The notes under the pieces: generated by a model
Seen by the model: the letters and a program-made list of their open reading frames with translations, nothing else
Told to the model about the DNA's origin: nothing
The model's database searches: none
Shown: piece by piece, positions 16,078 through 25,403 of the stretch
Numbering within the stretch: position 1 is the first letter of the stretch
Layout of the letters: every line of letters starts with the position of its first letter
NCBI RefSeq assembly: GCF_028369065.1
Contig: NZ_JAQNDA010000001.1
Location: forward strand, 434,001 to 498,000
Direction of reading: 5' to 3'
Origin: Marinobacter sp. SS21
GTDB taxonomy: Bacteria > Pseudomonadota > Gammaproteobacteria > Pseudomonadales > Oleiphilaceae
DNA length: 64,000 bases
Program-made: the position numbers and the translations under genes

Positions 16078-18015
16078 ATGCTTACGATAACAGATCTCAG
16101 TTTACAACGGGGTGGTGTGTGGTTGCTAGAGCGCGCCACCATCAGCGTTCAGAGTGGCGAACGGGTGGCGATCGTCGGAGCCAACGGTGCCGGCAAGTCC
16201 AGCCTGTTTCAGCTTCTGCTGGGCCAGCTCGCCCAGGAACAGGGCGACGTCAGTCTGCCCGGCGGCTGTCGGATTGCCCATATGGCCCAGGAGCTGGAGG
16301 CGTCGAGCCGCAGCGCCAGGGATTTCGTACTCGATGGTGATCGGGTGCTACGCCGGCTGGAAGCCGAGCTTCGGCAGGCGGAGGCCGACGGCGATGATCA
16401 TGCCCAGGCGCGGCTGCACGGAGAGCTGGATCTGCACGAGGCCTGGGCTGCGCCCCGTCGAGCGGAGGCGCTGATCCGGGGGTTGGGGTTTGCCGACAGC
16501 GACGTCGATCGACCGGTTTCGGCCTTCAGTGGCGGCTGGCGGATTCGCCTGAACCTGGCCCAGGCGTTGATGTGCCCGTCGGACTTGTTGCTGTTGGACG
16601 AGCCCACCAACCACCTGGATCTGGATGCCTGCCTGTGGCTGGAAGGCTGGTTGCGCAAGTATCCGGGTACCCTGTTGTTCATCTCCCACGACCGTGACTT
16701 CATGGACCGGGTTGCCAGCCATGTGGTGCACTTCGACCGGCAAAAGCTGGAGCAGTACACCGGCAACTATTCGGCCTTTGAGCGTCAGCGCAGTGAGCGG
16801 CTGGCCCAGCAACAGGCCGGCTACGAACGCCAGCAGGCCCGTATTGCCGAGATTCAGCGCTTTATCGATCGTTTCAAGGCGAAGGCAACCAAGGCCCGGC
16901 AGGCCCAGAGTCGGGTCAAGGCGCTGGAGCGGATGGAACAGATCGCCCCGGCCCATGTGGATTCGCCGTTCACGTTTGAGTTTCCGGCGGCCGAGAAAGT
17001 CTCCAGTCCATTGTTGTCGATTCGTCACGGGGTGGCCGGCCATGGTGGTCGTGAGGTGCTTTCCGGGCTCACCCTGAGCCTGCTGCCAGGCAGCCGAATT
17101 GGTCTGCTGGGCCCCAATGGCGCCGGTAAGTCGACGCTGATCGACGCCCTGCGCGGCGAGGCTAGGCTACTGGGCGGGGAACGTACCGCCGGTGAGAATC
17201 TGGCGGTGGGCTACTTCGCCCAGCACCAGCTCGAGGCGCTGGATCTGGACGCGAGCCCGTTCCTGCATCTGCAGCGTTTGTCCCCCAGGGCGTCGGAGCA
17301 GAGCATCCGCAATTTCCTGGGCGGTTTCGACTTCCACGGTGACGAGGCACTGTCGCCGATTCGCGCCTTCTCCGGCGGCGAAAAGGCGCGGGTGGCGCTG
17401 GCGACCATTGCCTGGCAACGACCCAACCTGCTGTTGCTGGATGAGCCCACCAACCACCTGGACCTGGAAATGCGTCAGGCCTTGACCATGGCCTTGCAGA
17501 ACTTTGACGGCGCCATTGTGGTGGTTTCCCACGATCGCCACCTGCTACGCAACACGGTGGACGAGTTCTGGCTGGTTCATGAGGGCCGGGTTCAGCCCTA
17601 CGACGGCGATCTCGACGATTACGAGCGCTGGCTTGCGGAGCGGCGCAAGGACGAGGCGCCTCGTCCCGCCGGAACGGGTGTGGCTAGTGAGCCTGCAGCG
17701 GCAAATGCGATCGGCGGTTTGAGTGCGGATGAACGCAAGGCCCGAAAGCGGGCCGAAGCGGCGTTGCGCCAGCAGCTAAGCCCGTTCCGAAAGCGCCAGA
17801 CCGCCCTGGAGCGTGACATGGAGACCATCCAGCAGGCGCTGACGGAGCTGGAGCAGGCCTTGGCCGAACCGGATCTGTACGAGGTCGCCAGCAAGGATCG
17901 GTTGAAGTCGTTACTGGCCAGCCAGGCTGAGCACAGAAGCCAGCTGGAGGCGGTGGAGATGGAGTGGCTGGAGGTCAGTGAAACCGTCGAATCGATGGCG
18001 GCCAACCTGGGCTAG
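16078..18015 (+). CDS. yheS: ABC-F family ATPase YheS
   Basis: A 645-residue soluble protein with two ABC ATPase domains and no membrane segments. Walker A motifs are GANGAGKSS (N-terminal domain) and GPNGAGKST (C-terminal domain). Signature motifs are FSGGWRIRLNLAQAL and FSGGEKARVALA, and Walker B motifs are LLLLDEPTNHLDLD and LLLLDEPTNHLDLE. The linker between domains is rich in Arg/Lys/Gln (YERQQARIAEIQRFIDRF), and a C-terminal coiled coil follows. Residue patterns match E. coli YheS (about 637 residues) better than Uup or EttA. ABC-F proteins bind the ribosomal E site and act on stalled translation. Confidence 0.93.
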   Translation: MLTITDLSLQRGGVWLLERATISVQSGERVAIVGANGAGKSSLFQLLLGQLAQEQGDVSLPGGCRIAHMAQELEASSRSARDFVLDGDRVLRRLEAELRQAEADGDDHAQARLHGELDLHEAWAAPRRAEALIRGLGFADSDVDRPVSAFSGGWRIRLNLAQALMCPSDLLLLDEPTNHLDLDACLWLEGWLRKYPGTLLFISHDRDFMDRVASHVVHFDRQKLEQYTGNYSAFERQRSERLAQQQAGYERQQARIAEIQRFIDRFKAKATKARQAQSRVKALERMEQIAPAHVDSPFTFEFPAAEKVSSPLLSIRHGVAGHGGREVLSGLTLSLLPGSRIGLLGPNGAGKSTLIDALRGEARLLGGERTAGENLAVGYFAQHQLEALDLDASPFLHLQRLSPRASEQSIRNFLGGFDFHGDEALSPIRAFSGGEKARVALATIAWQRPNLLLLDEPTNHLDLEMRQALTMALQNFDGAIVVVSHDRHLLRNTVDEFWLVHEGRVQPYDGDLDDYERWLAERRKDEAPRPAGTGVASEPAAANAIGGLSADERKARKRAEAALRQQLSPFRKRQTALERDMETIQQALTELEQALAEPDLYEVASKDRLKSLLASQAEHRSQLEAVEMEWLEVSETVESMAANLG

Positions 18016-18027
18016 GCTCTTGCGGGG

Positions 18028-19536
18028 CTAACGGATAATCAGCTCCAGCTCCTGTCTGGCGAGGTAGTCACGCTCATTTTTCAGGTCTGCCAGCGTCAGC
18101 GGTCGCTCCTCTAGCCAGCCCTTGGGGAAGGTGAGTGTCAGCCGGTTCGGCTCGGCCGCAAGGCGAAACTCCGGTGGTGGCTCCTGGTTATGGGAATGCT
18201 GCACCAATACCGCCAGCCGGATCAGCGCACACAGGTTGCGCAACCGCAGGTAGTCTTCCGGGTCGGTGCCGTCGAACACCGTGCTGGAAAACTTGCGCCG
18301 ATGTCCGCGGACCAGGGTGGCCAGGTCGTGCTGAAGCTGTTGACTGAAGCCGGGCAGGTCGGAGTACTGCAGCAGGTAAGCACCGTGCTTGTGGTACTGG
18401 CTGTGGGAAATGGTCAGACCGATTTCGTGCAGACGACAGGCCCAGCGCAGCACATCCTCGTCCGTGGGGGTGTTGATGTTCCAGTCGCTAGCCACCTGCT
18501 GCCAGGCGGCGATGGCGGTTTCCTCCACCGCCCGACCGTGGTCCTGGTCGAGGCGGTAGCGCTCTTGCAACGCCTGGATGGTCCTTTCCCGCACATCTTC
18601 ATGGCGAATGCGGCCGACAATGTCGTACAGCAAACCTTCCCGCAGTGCGCCGTCGGCGTAGCTCATTTCTTCGATACCCAGGGATTCGAAGGCCGCCATC
18701 AGAATGGCGAAGCCGGCAGGGAAGATGCTGTGACGTTCGACGCGCACGCCCATTTCCGAGAGTCGGTCGATGTGGCCCAAGTTCACCAGTCGCTTGCGCA
18801 ATTCCTTCATGGCCGGGTAGGTCAGGGTGCCGTCGGTGATCTTCAGCGCGGCCAGGGCGTTGGCGATGGCCTTGATGGAGCCGGATGAGCCAACGGCACT
18901 GCGCCAGCCCAGCCTGCGATAGCGATGGCGAATGTGCAGCAGTTCCTGGGCCGCATGGGTGACGGCCCGGTCCATCTGACGACGGCTGATTTGGCCATCC
19001 CGAAAATAGCGATTGCGGAACGACACGCAGCCCATGTGCAGGCTTTCCAGCTCCCGGGCTTCAAAGCGCTCGCCGATGATGAATTCGGTGCTGCCGCCAC
19101 CGATGTCGATGACCAGGCGGCGGCCGGCGTCGTCCGCCAGGGTATGGGAGACGCCCAGGTAAATCAGGCGAGCCTCTTCCCGGCCGGCGATCACCTCCAC
19201 CGGGAAGCCGAGGACTTGCTCGGCTCGCTGCAGGAACTCACCGGCGTTGCGGGCAACGCGCAGGGCGTTGGTACCGACAATCTGGACGCCAGCGGACGGC
19301 ATACCGCTCAGCCGCTGGGCGAATCGACTCAGGCATGCCAGGGCTCGTTGCTGGGCTTCTTCGGTCAGTCGGTTGCGGTCGTCCAGGCCGGCACCGAGCT
19401 GAACCTTCTCACCCATCTTTTCCAGGGTGCGAATCTCGCCGTGGACCAGGCGGGCAACCACCATGTGAAAGCTGTTCGAGCCCAGGTCAATTGCCGCAAG
19501 CAGTTCGGGCGGGGTGGCGGTGTCTGGTTCCGTCAC
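18028..19536 (-). CDS. ppx: Exopolyphosphatase (Ppx/GppA family)
   Basis: A 502-residue sugar-kinase-fold phosphatase that releases phosphate from inorganic polyphosphate. Motifs include LAAIDLGSNSFHM (phosphate loop 1), ALRVARNAGEFL, REEARLIYLGV, VIDIGGGSTEF (phosphate loop 2) and VGSSGSIKAIA, followed by a C-terminal HD-like region with LHEIGL. The GTG at 19536, behind AGAGGA, gives a normal Ppx length; a GTG at 19584 would add 16 residues. GppA activity on pppGpp is possible because the families overlap. The position next to trxA and rho matches ppx in Pseudomonas. Confidence 0.9.
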   Translation of the reverse strand: MTEPDTATPPELLAAIDLGSNSFHMVVARLVHGEIRTLEKMGEKVQLGAGLDDRNRLTEEAQQRALACLSRFAQRLSGMPSAGVQIVGTNALRVARNAGEFLQRAEQVLGFPVEVIAGREEARLIYLGVSHTLADDAGRRLVIDIGGGSTEFIIGERFEARELESLHMGCVSFRNRYFRDGQISRRQMDRAVTHAAQELLHIRHRYRRLGWRSAVGSSGSIKAIANALAALKITDGTLTYPAMKELRKRLVNLGHIDRLSEMGVRVERHSIFPAGFAILMAAFESLGIEEMSYADGALREGLLYDIVGRIRHEDVRERTIQALQERYRLDQDHGRAVEETAIAAWQQVASDWNINTPTDEDVLRWACRLHEIGLTISHSQYHKHGAYLLQYSDLPGFSQQLQHDLATLVRGHRRKFSSTVFDGTDPEDYLRLRNLCALIRLAVLVQHSHNQEPPPEFRLAAEPNRLTLTFPKGWLEERPLTLADLKNERDYLARQELELIIR

Positions 19537-19903
19537 GTGTCTTGAAATCCTCTTGCCAGGCCATATATTGACTTGAGCGTACACATATCGGCTTGGGCTT
19601 ACAGAGCCCCGGCCGGCGGTCCTTTGCGCTAACTATAAGCGAAATATCGGTGGGCTGTCAGTAAGGGCGGTGCGGCAAGGCGGCCCAAACAGCGCTGGAT
19701 CAACGTCGCGAGAGATCCCGGGTCGGTGAGCGGCAGCCAGGAAGCTCTTCACATTCGGCGGATCAATCGCGTAAAGTAACGCGTAACGAGAATGGGCGGT
19801 GACCGGCCATGGCCGGTATGCTGTCAACCCAGTCAACGCACATGGCGGACAATGTGATGGTTTCATTGTGTTGTCGCGAGTGTGCCGGAATCAGGAAAAG
19901 GCA
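19537..19903. other. Intergenic region between divergent ppx and trxA, with a 16-bp palindrome
   Basis: This 367-bp gap has no convincing gene. It must hold the promoters of ppx and trxA, but no consensus pair is clear. The one notable element is ACCGGCCATGGCCGGT at 19802-19817, a perfect 16-base palindrome about 87 bases upstream of trxA. It could be an operator. Confidence 0.4.
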
Positions 19904-20230
19904 ATGAGCGGAAATATCGTAAACGTAACCGATGCGTCATTTGAGCAGGACGTACTGCAGGCAGATACTCCGGTACTGGTGGACTACTGGGCCGAGTGGT
20001 GTGGTCCCTGCAAAATGATTGCGCCGGTACTGGAAGAAATTGCCGAAGAGTACGAGGGCAAGCTGAAGGTGTGCAAGCTCAATATCGACGAGAACGAGCA
20101 GACTCCGCCCAAGTTCAACATCCGTGGTATTCCGACCCTGATGCTGTTCAAGAACGGCAACGTGGACGCCACCAAGGTTGGCGCACTGTCCAAATCCCAG
20201 CTGGCTGCGTTCCTCGATAGCAACCTCTGA
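19904..20230 (+). CDS. trxA: Thioredoxin 1
   Basis: A 108-residue thioredoxin with the active site W32-CGPC36 and the cis-proline in RGIPT. It is a general cytosolic disulfide reductant fed by thioredoxin reductase. CAGGAAAAGG upstream of the ATG at 19904 is a strong ribosome binding site, and the length matches E. coli TrxA (109 residues). A clear intrinsic terminator follows 19 bp after the stop, so trxA is transcribed alone. In Pseudomonas rho lies next to trxA; here a molybdenum cofactor cluster separates them. Confidence 0.97.
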   Translation: MSGNIVNVTDASFEQDVLQADTPVLVDYWAEWCGPCKMIAPVLEEIAEEYEGKLKVCKLNIDENEQTPPKFNIRGIPTLMLFKNGNVDATKVGALSKSQLAAFLDSNL

Positions 20231-20248
20231 TTGGAACCGCCCGAAGTC

Positions 20249-20286
20249 AAAAGCCGCCCTTGACCCAGGTCACCGGCGGCTTTTTT
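20249..20286 (+). terminator. Intrinsic terminator of trxA
   Basis: AAAAGCCGCC (20249-20258) pairs with GGCGGCTTTT (20275-20284), followed by further T. The GC-rich stem and T run are typical of a Rho-independent terminator. It lies just upstream of mobA on the same strand. Confidence 0.85.
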
Positions 20287-20303
20287 GTGATCCGGAGTAG
20301 CAC

Positions 20304-20879
20304 ATGTCGATTGCGGGGTTGATGTTGGCCGGTGGCGAGGCCCACCGCATGGGCGGGCTCGACAAGGGGCGTCAGCTCTGGCGTGGCCGGCCGATGGCAG
20401 CCTGGGTGGTGGACGCCCTGGCTGCGGTGGTGCCGGCGGTGGTGATCAGTACCGGGCGCTCCGAAGCGTTCTACCGGACCCTGGCGCCGCAGTTAGTGGC
20501 GGACCCGGCGGAGTTTGTCGGTCAAGGGCCGCTGGCTGGGCTGCTGGCGGGGTTGCGGGCGGCCGACGCCAAGGGTCTGGAGGCGGTATTGGTGTGCCCG
20601 TGCGATACCCCGGCGGTTTCGGCAGCGCTGTTCCAGGCGCTGCTGGCGGCCTATCAGGCTGAGCCCGGGCGGCCGGTGATTGCCTGCTGCAAGGGGCGCA
20701 GTCACCCGCTACATGGGGTTTACCCGGTGGCGCTGCAGCGGGCGCTGGAGCGGCAGCTGAGGGCCGGTGACCGGCGGGTGATGGGTTTTGCGAAAGTCGC
20801 CGCCGCCAGGGCGGTGGACTGCGATGCCTTCGCCGAGGCGCTGGTTAATCGTAACCGGCTGGAAAATTTGGGCGACTGA
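20304..20879 (+). CDS. mobA: Molybdenum cofactor guanylyltransferase MobA
   Basis: A 191-residue nucleotidyltransferase that adds GMP from GTP to the molybdenum-molybdopterin cofactor, making the bis-MGD form. LMLAGGEAHRMGGLDKG near the N-terminus is the nucleotide-binding signature, GPLAGLLAGL and VCPCDTP are the further conserved segments (the Asp in PCDTP binds metal), and HPLHGVYP lies near the sugar-binding region. It starts 17 bp after the trxA terminator and ends 4 bp from moaE, with which it converges. Its presence implies that the organism makes DMSO-reductase-type molybdoenzymes. Confidence 0.9.
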   Translation: MSIAGLMLAGGEAHRMGGLDKGRQLWRGRPMAAWVVDALAAVVPAVVISTGRSEAFYRTLAPQLVADPAEFVGQGPLAGLLAGLRAADAKGLEAVLVCPCDTPAVSAALFQALLAAYQAEPGRPVIACCKGRSHPLHGVYPVALQRALERQLRAGDRRVMGFAKVAAARAVDCDAFAEALVNRNRLENLGD

Positions 20880-20883
20880 CCCG

Positions 20884-21342
20884 CTAGGGGGTGTCGTCTT
20901 GCCACTGCTGCGCCTGTTCCAGGTCGCTGTCCTTCTGCTCCACCCAGTGGTCCCCGTCTGCCGCCAGTTCCTTTTTCCAGAACGGCGCGGTGGTTTTCAG
21001 CGCGTCCATGATGAATTGGCAGGCGGCGAAGGCGTCGCCCCGATGGGCGCTGCTGACGCCGACGAACACGATCTGGTCGCCCAGGGCCAGTTCGCCCACC
21101 CGATGGATCACCCGCACCGCCTGCACGTCCCAGCGTTGTGAGGCTTGCCGGATCAAATCTTCGATGACCCGTTCGGTCATGCCCGGATAATGCTCCAGAA
21201 ACAACCCGCTGACCTGGCTCTGGTCGCCGAAGTCCCGCACCAGTCCGGTGAAGGTGGCGACGGCGCCGGTGGTCGGGCCGGCGGCGCGCAGCGCCTGGTA
21301 CTGTGCGGCGTGGTCGAAGTCATTGGTCTGGATAATAACCAT
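20884..21342 (-). CDS. moaE: Molybdopterin synthase catalytic subunit MoaE
   Basis: A 152-residue large subunit of molybdopterin synthase. With MoaD it inserts two sulfurs into precursor Z. Family segments are TGAVATFTGLVRDFG, LFLEHYPGMTE, VIHRVGELALGDQIVFVGVSSAHRG and KTTAPFWKKE, where the conserved lysines lie. It is the last gene of the moaB-moeA-moaD-moaE run on the minus strand, one base after moaD. Confidence 0.94.
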   Translation of the reverse strand: MVIIQTNDFDHAAQYQALRAAGPTTGAVATFTGLVRDFGDQSQVSGLFLEHYPGMTERVIEDLIRQASQRWDVQAVRVIHRVGELALGDQIVFVGVSSAHRGDAFAACQFIMDALKTTAPFWKKELAADGDHWVEQKDSDLEQAQQWQDDTP

Positions 21343-21343
21343 C

Positions 21344-21610
21344 TCAGCCTCCGGTTACCGGCGGGAAGAACGCAACTTCGTCGCCATCGGCCAGGGTTGT
21401 GCTGGTCTTGGCCATTGCCTGGTTGACCGCCACCAGCAGCGGCCGGTCACTGTCCAGCTCCTGCCAGGGGCCGCCGCGCCTGGACAGGGTGGCGAGGACA
21501 TCGCTGACCCGGCTCTGCTCGGCAATGGCGAGCTGTTCCGTATCGATGCCCAGATGTTCCCGCAGGCGGGCAAAATATTTCACGGTCACGGTGGAAGCGT
21601 GGTTGGTCAT
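21344..21610 (-). CDS. moaD: Molybdopterin synthase sulfur carrier MoaD
   Basis: An 88-residue ubiquitin-fold protein ending in Gly-Gly, whose C-terminus is thiocarboxylated to donate sulfur. VKYFARLREHLG at the start and DGDEVAFFPPVTGG at the end are family signatures. It lies between moeA (2-bp gap) and moaE (1-bp gap), consistent with co-translation of both synthase subunits. Confidence 0.93.
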   Translation of the reverse strand: MTNHASTVTVKYFARLREHLGIDTEQLAIAEQSRVSDVLATLSRRGGPWQELDSDRPLLVAVNQAMAKTSTTLADGDEVAFFPPVTGG

Positions 21611-21612
21611 GG

Positions 21613-22827
21613 TCAGTCCAGCAGCTCGGCGAACGAATAATAGACAATGGTATCACCTGTCGATATCGCGGTGTGCTCCGGGATCACCGCCAGGCCGTCC
21701 GCCCAGCAAGCCGAGCTGAGCATGCCGGAACTCTGGTTGGGGTAGGCGGCTATTCGGGTGAGGCCATCGCGGTGTTCCAGGCGGGCCCGCACGTATTCCC
21801 GGCGGATCGACGGCCGCGGCGAGTCGAACCCTGCCGGTAGTGGCTGGCCATTGAGCGGGCGGCGGTGGCGGCCCTGACAGCGCTGGATGTAGGGCAGGGC
21901 CACCATCAGCCCGGTGACCAGCACTGCGGCCGGATTGCCGGGCAGCCCGAGCAGTGGCGTGTTGTTGAACTGCCCGAACGCCAGCGGCTTGCCGGGTTTG
22001 ATGGCCAGGCGCCAGAGCGTTAACTCGCCCTGTTGCTCCAGCACCGCGCGGACATGATCCTCCTCGCCCACCGAGACGCCACCGCTGGTGATGATCAGAT
22101 CCGCGTCTCGCGCCGCTTGTGTCAGTGCCTGCTCGGTTTGCAGTCGGCTGTCAGCGACCCGCTGGCACAGCACTACGTCACAGCCGGCTTCGGCCAGCAG
22201 GCCCAGCAGGGTGAAGCGGTTGGAATTGTAGATCTGGCCGGCGGCCAGCGGCTGGCCCGGCTCCACCAGCTCGTCGCCGGTGGTCAGCACCGCCACCCGC
22301 AGGCGTCGGATCACCGGCACCTGGGCCATGCCCAGGGAGCCGATCAGGCCCAGTTCCTGGGGGCGAAGCCGGGTGCCACGGGCCAGGGCGGTGTCGCCCC
22401 GGCGCAGGTCCTGGCCGCGGCGGCGGATATTCTGGCCCGCACTGGGTTTGGCAGTGGTGGACACGGTGCCGTCTTCCAGCATCGCCTGTTCCTGCATGAT
22501 GACCGCGTCCGCCCCCGCCGGCACTTCCGAGCCGGTAAAAATGCGCGCCGCAGTGCCCGTCGCCAGGGCCTCCGGCGCCTGGCCGGCGGCAATGCGTGTG
22601 CGCACCGGCAGTGGCTGACCCGCTGCCAGATCGGCCAGCCGCACCGCATAGCCGTCCACCGCGCTGTTGTCGGCAGGCGGGACGTCGGCGGGGACGCGGA
22701 TGTCTTGTGCCAGTACCCGATGCAGCGCTTGCTGCAGGGAAATGGTTTCGGTGTCGGTCAGCGGCTTGGCCTGATTCAGCAGCAGCGCGATCGCCTCATC
22801 CACCGGGGTTAGACTGGTGTCGGCCAT
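21613..22827 (-). CDS. moeA: Molybdopterin molybdenumtransferase MoeA
   Basis: A 404-residue enzyme that inserts molybdate into adenylylated molybdopterin. Conserved parts include [88 protein letters not shown] and [10 protein letters not shown], in the usual four-domain order. Its start overlaps the moaB stop by one base (TGATG), indicating translational coupling. Length matches E. coli MoeA (411 residues). Confidence 0.95.
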   Translation of the reverse strand: MADTSLTPVDEAIALLLNQAKPLTDTETISLQQALHRVLAQDIRVPADVPPADNSAVDGYAVRLADLAAGQPLPVRTRIAAGQAPEALATGTAARIFTGSEVPAGADAVIMQEQAMLEDGTVSTTAKPSAGQNIRRRGQDLRRGDTALARGTRLRPQELGLIGSLGMAQVPVIRRLRVAVLTTGDELVEPGQPLAAGQIYNSNRFTLLGLLAEAGCDVVLCQRVADSRLQTEQALTQAARDADLIITSGGVSVGEEDHVRAVLEQQGELTLWRLAIKPGKPLAFGQFNNTPLLGLPGNPAAVLVTGLMVALPYIQRCQGRHRRPLNGQPLPAGFDSPRPSIRREYVRARLEHRDGLTRIAAYPNQSSGMLSSACWADGLAVIPEHTAISTGDTIVYYSFAELLD

Positions 22828-23399
22828 CAGCGCTCCGCCACCTTGCCAATGGTCTGGTTGAGCCGGTGCACCGGCCGTTCCGGTTTGCGTCGCACCAGGC
22901 CGCTGAAGTTGCAGGGCTTGTGGCTGCTGGTCAATTGCTCCCGCAGGATGCCTTCCCAGCCGGTCTGGCAGGCACCGGTTGAGCCCGGCAGGCAGAAGAT
23001 GACGGTGTGATTGGCCAGCCCGCCGAACGCCCGCGACTGGATGGTGGAACTGCCGATGTCGCTCTGGGACAAGCGTCGGAACTCTTCGCCGAAGCCGTCG
23101 ATGGTCTTGTCCAGCAGCGGGGTGACCGCCTCTGGCGTGCTGTCCCGCTCGTGGAAACCGGTGCCGCCGGTGATGATGATCGCGTGGATATCGGGCGCGG
23201 CTATCCAGTCGGAAATCAGCGCCCGCACCAGGTAGACATCGTCGGGTAGAATGCGACGCGCGATCAGCCGGTGGCCAGCCGCCAGAATCTGTTCCTGTAG
23301 GTAGTGGCCGGAGCTGTCTTCGGCCTCGCCGCGACTGTCGGAAACGGTCAGCAGGGCAATGTTAAGAGGAGTTGTCTCGGGCTGGGTGGTGCTGGTCAT
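22827..23399 (-). CDS. moaB: Molybdenum cofactor biosynthesis protein MoaB
   Basis: A 190-residue protein of the MoaB/Mog fold, which adenylylates molybdopterin in organisms where the role is assigned. [36 protein letters not shown] and [20 protein letters not shown] are family motifs. The DS-TPEA segment favours MoaB over MogA. It is the first gene of the minus-strand cofactor run. Its promoter should lie in the 478-bp gap shared with rho, though none was recognised on this strand. Confidence 0.92.
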   Translation of the reverse strand: MTSTTQPETTPLNIALLTVSDSRGEAEDSSGHYLQEQILAAGHRLIARRILPDDVYLVRALISDWIAAPDIHAIIITGGTGFHERDSTPEAVTPLLDKTIDGFGEEFRRLSQSDIGSSTIQSRAFGGLANHTVIFCLPGSTGACQTGWEGILREQLTSSHKPCNFSGLVRRKPERPVHRLNQTIGKVAER

Positions 23400-23532
23400 C
23401 CGGTGTTGTGCTCCAAAGGTTGTATGGCTCGGGCAGGAGATGGCCTTGTCGTGGCGGCTCTGTTAGCTTAAGCTCTCAGTATCCCGATCACGGGGCGGGA
23501 TTGGAAGGGCTGGTATTGCCCCGGGTTGTTGC

Positions 23533-23538
23533 TATAAT
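23533..23538 (+). promoter_or_regulatory. Candidate -10 element for rho
   Basis: A perfect TATAAT lies about 340 bases upstream of the rho start. No convincing -35 is present at standard spacing. If used, it creates a leader of over 330 nt that contains the 21-bp tandem repeats. A long leader fits the known autoregulation of rho by attenuation in E. coli. The remainder of the 23400-23877 gap contains no gene I would accept. Confidence 0.4.
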
Positions 23539-23609
23539 GATCAGCACTTTGATGTCGCCAGTACTTGACATTGTCCGATGACCTGGTGAAATATCAATCT
23601 GTCTGACCG

Positions 23610-23748
23610 GCTGATAACTCTTGTTCACGAGTTAACGACTCTTGTTCGAAGGTTGAAGACTCTTGATCGAGAGTTGATGACTCTTAATCGAGGGTTGATG
23701 ACTCTTGATCGAGGGTTGATGACTCTTAATCGAGGGTTGATGACTCTC
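23610..23748 (+). repeat. 21-bp tandem repeat in the rho leader, about 6.6 units
   Basis: Units of 21 bases start at 23610, 23631, 23652, 23673, 23694 and 23715, with a partial unit of 13 bases at 23736. The common pattern is gttgatgactctt-(g/a)atcgag. Units 23673 and 23715 are identical and 23694 differs at one base; the first two units are more diverged. Each unit contains a near-palindrome ACTCTTGATCGAGAGT that could form a small hairpin in RNA. The period is seven codons, but the open frame through it has no sign of being translated. Confidence 0.85.
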
Positions 23749-23877
23749 TCAGCCTCTGGCCCTAGCTCCTTATTCTTGATTTCGTGGCCCCAGAACATGG
23801 CCCGGTCGGCCAGTGTGTATTCCCCTGTCCTATCTAACTAACCCTGATTATTCCCATTCTTGAATGTCTAACAACTT

Positions 23878-25140
23878 ATGAATCTTACTGAACTCAAGCA
23901 GAAGTCCGTGCCCGAACTGCTCGATATCGCGCAGGAAATGGGGCTCGATAACCTCGCCCGTTCCCGCAAGCAGGACGTCATTTTCTCGATTCTCAAGAAG
24001 CACGCCAAAAGCGGTGAAGACATCTACGGCGACGGTGTGCTGGAAATCCTGCAGGACGGTTTCGGCTTTCTGCGTTCGGCGGATGCGTCCTACCTGGCTG
24101 GCCCGGATGATATATACGTGTCGCCGAGCCAGATTCGTCGTTTCAATCTCCGTACTGGCGATACCATTGCCGGTAAGATTCGTCCCCCGAAAGATGGCGA
24201 GCGTTACTTTGCCCTGCTGAAGGTCAATGAGATCAACTTTGACAAGCCGGAGAACGCCCGCAACAAAATTCTGTTTGAAAACCTGACGCCGCTGTTCCCC
24301 GAAGAGCGGTTGGCGCTGGAAGCCGGTAATGGCAGTACCGAGGATCTGTCCTCGCGGGTACTGGACCTGGTGGCGCCCATCGGCAAGGGCCAGCGTGGCC
24401 TGATCGTATCACCGCCCAAGGCCGGTAAGACGCTGCTGATGCAGAACATCGCCCAGTCCATCACCCGTAACAATCCGGAATGCCATGTGATGGTGCTGCT
24501 GATCGATGAGCGGCCGGAGGAAGTGACCGAGATGCAGCGCACCGTGCGCGGCGAGGTGATCGCGTCCACCTTCGATGAGCCGCCGGCCCGTCACGTGCAG
24601 GTGGCCGAGATGGTGATCGAGAAAGCCAAGCGTCTGGTTGAGCACAAAAAGGACGTGGTGATCCTGCTGGATTCCATCACCCGTCTGGCCCGTGCCTACA
24701 ACACGGTGATCCCGTCCTCCGGCAAGGTGCTGACCGGTGGTGTCGACGCCCATGCGCTGGAGAAACCCAAGCGCTTTTTCGGCGCGGCCCGTAATGTGGA
24801 AGAGGGCGGCAGTCTGACCATCCTCGCCACGGCTCTGGTGGACACCGGTTCGAAGATGGACGAGGTGATCTACGAAGAATTCAAGGGCACCGGCAACATG
24901 GAGGTCCATCTGGATCGCCGCATCGCCGAAAAACGGGTTTACCCGGCCATCAACATCCGTCGCTCCGGCACCCGTCGCGAGGATCTGCTGATGGCGGAAG
25001 CCGATATCCAGCGGGTGTGGATTCTGCGCAAACTGCTGCACTCCATGGACGACGACACCGGCGCGTTGGAATTCCTGCTCGACAAGCTGCGGGAAACCAA
25101 GACCAACGACGAATTCTTCCTGTCGATGAAGCGTCGGTAA
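23878..25140 (+). CDS. rho: Transcription termination factor Rho
   Basis: A 420-residue hexameric RNA helicase that ends transcription of untranslated RNA. The N-terminal helical domain ([18 protein letters not shown]) and cold-shock-like RNA-binding domain ([15 protein letters not shown]) are followed by the ATPase: Walker [11 protein letters not shown], Walker [11 protein letters not shown], the Q-loop region [17 protein letters not shown] and the R-loop. Length is as in E. coli (419). The ATG has no clear Shine-Dalgarno sequence. It lies behind a leader with 21-bp repeats, suggesting control at the leader. A GC-rich hairpin (25154-25188) without a T run follows the stop. Confidence 0.97.
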   Translation: MNLTELKQKSVPELLDIAQEMGLDNLARSRKQDVIFSILKKHAKSGEDIYGDGVLEILQDGFGFLRSADASYLAGPDDIYVSPSQIRRFNLRTGDTIAGKIRPPKDGERYFALLKVNEINFDKPENARNKILFENLTPLFPEERLALEAGNGSTEDLSSRVLDLVAPIGKGQRGLIVSPPKAGKTLLMQNIAQSITRNNPECHVMVLLIDERPEEVTEMQRTVRGEVIASTFDEPPARHVQVAEMVIEKAKRLVEHKKDVVILLDSITRLARAYNTVIPSSGKVLTGGVDAHALEKPKRFFGAARNVEEGGSLTILATALVDTGSKMDEVIYEEFKGTGNMEVHLDRRIAEKRVYPAINIRRSGTRREDLLMAEADIQRVWILRKLLHSMDDDTGALEFLLDKLRETKTNDEFFLSMKRR

Positions 25141-25403
25141 CGGCACGCTCTTGGCCAGCCCGGTCGGCTCGCGAGCGCCGGGGCTGGCACCGTCGGGGAC
25201 ACTTCACCGGACACGCTGTGAATACTCCAGGTAGGCGCTCAGTTGCCATCTCTGGCCACGGCAGGTCCGGGAAAGGTGTCCCCGGCGGTACCTCCTGACT
25301 TTGTGCAGGCCCGCATGAGGGCCGCTCCGCAACTCGTTCTTCGCCACTATCCGAACATCTTGCTTTCGGATTCAACAGGACAGGTAAAAGGCGTTCACTT
25401 CGT

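Noticed and set aside
19561-19584. Upstream GTG start for ppx at 19584
   Set aside because: It adds 16 residues with no family match, while the GTG at 19536 has AGAGGA upstream and gives the usual length.
23653-23841. 62-residue frame with heptad repeats (LDRGLMT type) upstream of rho
   Set aside because: The heptads simply reflect a 21-bp DNA repeat read in one frame. The start would be TTG, the upstream sequence is itself part of the repeat, and the sequence after the repeat is not protein-like. I treat it as leader DNA.
25154-25188. GCCAGCCC / GGGCTGGC hairpin after rho
   Set aside because: The stem is good but no T run follows. I mention it in the rho entry and do not call a terminator.
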